Below, piece by piece: positions 5,849 to 6,623 of a stretch of 6,623 nucleotides of DNA. The notes under the pieces were generated by a model that made no database searches, was not told the origin of the DNA, and saw only the letters and a program-made list of their open reading frames with translations. Source of the DNA: Firmicutes bacterium UBA1440 (GTDB lineage Bacteria; Bacillota; Clostridia; Peptostreptococcales; Anaerovoracaceae); assembly GCA_002329565.1 (NCBI GenBank), contig DCTM01000030.1:59909-66531 (forward strand). Reading direction: 5' to 3'. The number at the start of each line of letters is the position of its first letter. Position 1 is the stretch's first letter. A program made the position numbers and the translations under genes.

Positions 5849-6091
5849 CTATCCGATGATACCGGACTTCTTGAAGAGCGTCTTAACTGTCTCTGTCGGC
5901 TGTGCACCGTCATTGAGCCATTTCTTTGCCTTTTCTTCGTCGATCTTGATGTCCTTCGGCTCAGTCATCGGGTTGTAATATCCGATTTCTTCGATGAACT
6001 TACCGTCTCTCGGCGATCTTGCATCAGCAACTACGATTCTGTAAAAAGGCTTCTTGTGTGCACCCATTCTCTTTAATCTGATCTTTACCAT
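5849..6091 (-). CDS. rpsP: 30S ribosomal protein bS16
   Basis: Structural protein of the small ribosomal subunit that binds 16S rRNA and stabilises the 5' domain. The 80-residue protein is full length. It starts [20 protein letters not shown] and contains the conserved [21 protein letters not shown] (21-41). The later part, [20 protein letters not shown] (56-75), is also typical. A strong GGAGGAA ribosome site (6103-6097) sits 7 bases before the ATG, as expected for a highly expressed gene. It lies between ffh and khpA, the standard Firmicutes order. The 64-base AT-rich gap before it may carry its own promoter, but no convincing -35/-10 pair was found. Confidence 0.98.
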   Translation of the reverse strand: MVKIRLKRMGAHKKPFYRIVVADARSPRDGKFIEEIGYYNPMTEPKDIKIDEEKAKKWLNDGAQPTETVKTLFKKSGIIG

Positions 6092-6132
6092 TTTTCTTCC
6101 TCCGGATTTTATAATTATTTTTTGTTTATATC

Positions 6133-6151
6133 TAAATTCTTTTTGAATTTA
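6133..6151 (-). repeat. AT-rich inverted repeat in the ffh-rpsP gap
   Basis: TAAATTC and GAATTTA form a perfect 7-bp inverted repeat around five A residues (minus strand). It begins five bases after the ffh stop codon. The stem has only one G:C pair per arm and no U-run follows on the coding strand, so it is weak as a terminator. In a gap this AT-rich it could occur by chance. Confidence 0.3.
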
Positions 6152-6155
6152 TGAC

Positions 6156-6623
6156 CTAAAAACCTCGAAACATCTTGTTCCGTTTGAACTTACCGCCTGT
6201 AAACTGCTTCATCATCTTGCGCGCCTCCTCGTACCGTTTGATCAATTGATTGATCTTCGATACCGGCTGTCCCGAACCCGCAGCGATTCTCTTCCGTCTG
6301 CTCGCGTTGAGCAGCGAAGGATTTTTACGCTCTGCAGGCGTCATCGACAGAATGATGGCCTCCATCATCACGAACTCGCGCTCCGACTCACTGAGCTGAT
6401 CTCCGGTAACCGCATTTGCGTTTACACCCGGGATCATCTCGAGCAGCTTGGCTACGCCGCCCATGTTCTTGACTTGCCCCATCTGTTCAAGAAAGTCTTC
6501 CAGAGTGAACTCGTTCTTGCGAATCTTCTTCTCAAGCTCGGCAGCTTGCTCGTCATCATAGTTTTCCTGCGTCTTTTCTATCAAGCTCAGCAAGTCGCCC
6601 ATGCCGAGAATCCTGCTCGCCAT
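6156..6623 (-). CDS. ffh: Signal recognition particle protein Ffh, M domain (5' end cut by window)
   Basis: Ffh binds signal peptides and the SRP RNA and targets nascent membrane and secreted proteins to FtsY and the Sec translocon. Only the last 155 residues are inside the window. The first visible methionine is internal, since MASRILGMGD is the conserved junction leading into the M domain. The methionine-rich M domain shows GMGDLLSLIEK, the KNMGG segment and the flexible PGVN region. The SRP-RNA-binding motif SRRKRIAAGSG is at visible residues 108-118. A helix with INQLIKRYEEARKMMK follows, and a short basic tail ends the protein. The family is about 440-450 residues, so the N and G (GTPase) domains lie upstream. 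It is followed by rpsP, as in Bacillus and Clostridia. Confidence 0.97.
   Translation of the reverse strand: MASRILGMGDLLSLIEKTQENYDDEQAAELEKKIRKNEFTLEDFLEQMGQVKNMGGVAKLLEMIPGVNANAVTGDQLSESEREFVMMEAIILSMTPAERKNPSLLNASRRKRIAAGSGQPVSKINQLIKRYEEARKMMKQFTGGKFKRNKMFRGF

Noticed and set aside
6092..6155. Promoter for rpsP in the AT-rich gap
   Set aside because: The best pair (TTTAGA, 17 bases, TATAAA at 6113-6108) would start transcription inside the GGAGG ribosome site, and AT-rich sequence gives such matches by chance.
1..6623. Mobile element, CRISPR, phage defence or toxin-antitoxin genes
   Set aside because: Every substantial minus-strand frame is assigned to a housekeeping or conserved neighbour gene, and no direct repeat array, transposase or terminal repeat is visible.

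Overview
The window is a stretch of low-to-mid GC Gram-positive (Firmicutes) chromosome, most likely from the class Clostridia. The evidence is the gene set and order: ffh-rpsP-khpA-rimM-trmD followed by an adaptor-like membrane protein, yggS, sepF, divIVA, lspA and an rluD-type gene. SepF and DivIVA together with a KhpA-type KH protein next to rpsP fit Firmicutes, and an HlyD-like protein upstream of yggS-sepF fits Clostridia. A family or genus cannot be named safely. I see no mobile element, phage gene, CRISPR array, tRNA or rRNA.

All eleven genes lie on the minus strand, so transcription runs from high to low coordinates. Both end genes are cut by the window: ffh lacks its N-terminal part (right edge) and the rluD-type gene lacks its last residues (left edge). 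Block A (about 6623 to 4276) is translation and protein targeting: the Ffh M domain (signal recognition particle), ribosomal protein bS16, the RNA-binding KhpA, the 16S maturation factor RimM and the tRNA m1G37 methyltransferase TrmD. Block B (about 4227 to 1) is envelope and division: a single-pass HlyD/RND-adaptor-like protein, YggS (PLP homeostasis), SepF (FtsZ membrane anchor), DivIVA (pole and septum scaffold), LspA (prolipoprotein signal peptidase) and a large-subunit pseudouridine synthase. Spacing is tight: lspA and rluD overlap by 4 bases, sepF and divIVA are 6 bases apart, and rimM and trmD are 8 bases apart. The larger gaps are 69 bases (khpA-rimM), 64 bases (ffh-rpsP), 48 bases (trmD to the adaptor) and 41 bases (divIVA-lspA). 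Three of these hold inverted repeats and one holds a promoter-like sequence. No gene-free stretch exceeds 70 bases.

The main anomaly is in yggS. An in-frame TAA at 2645-2647 interrupts an otherwise intact 231-codon reading frame. The 37 codons after it still encode the conserved family C-terminus (SMGMS and RIGT motifs) and end 22 bases before sepF. The reference copy is therefore a one-codon nonsense allele, a sequence error, or a very recent pseudogene. Secondary points are a GC-rich hairpin with a U-run directly before lspA, which has no ordinary ribosome binding site; a direct junction of two clusters usually found apart, with rplS, ylmG and ylmH missing from their usual places; and a Glu where E. 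coli TrmD has catalytic Asp169. Otherwise the region is ordinary housekeeping sequence, and I found no convincing undescribed system.
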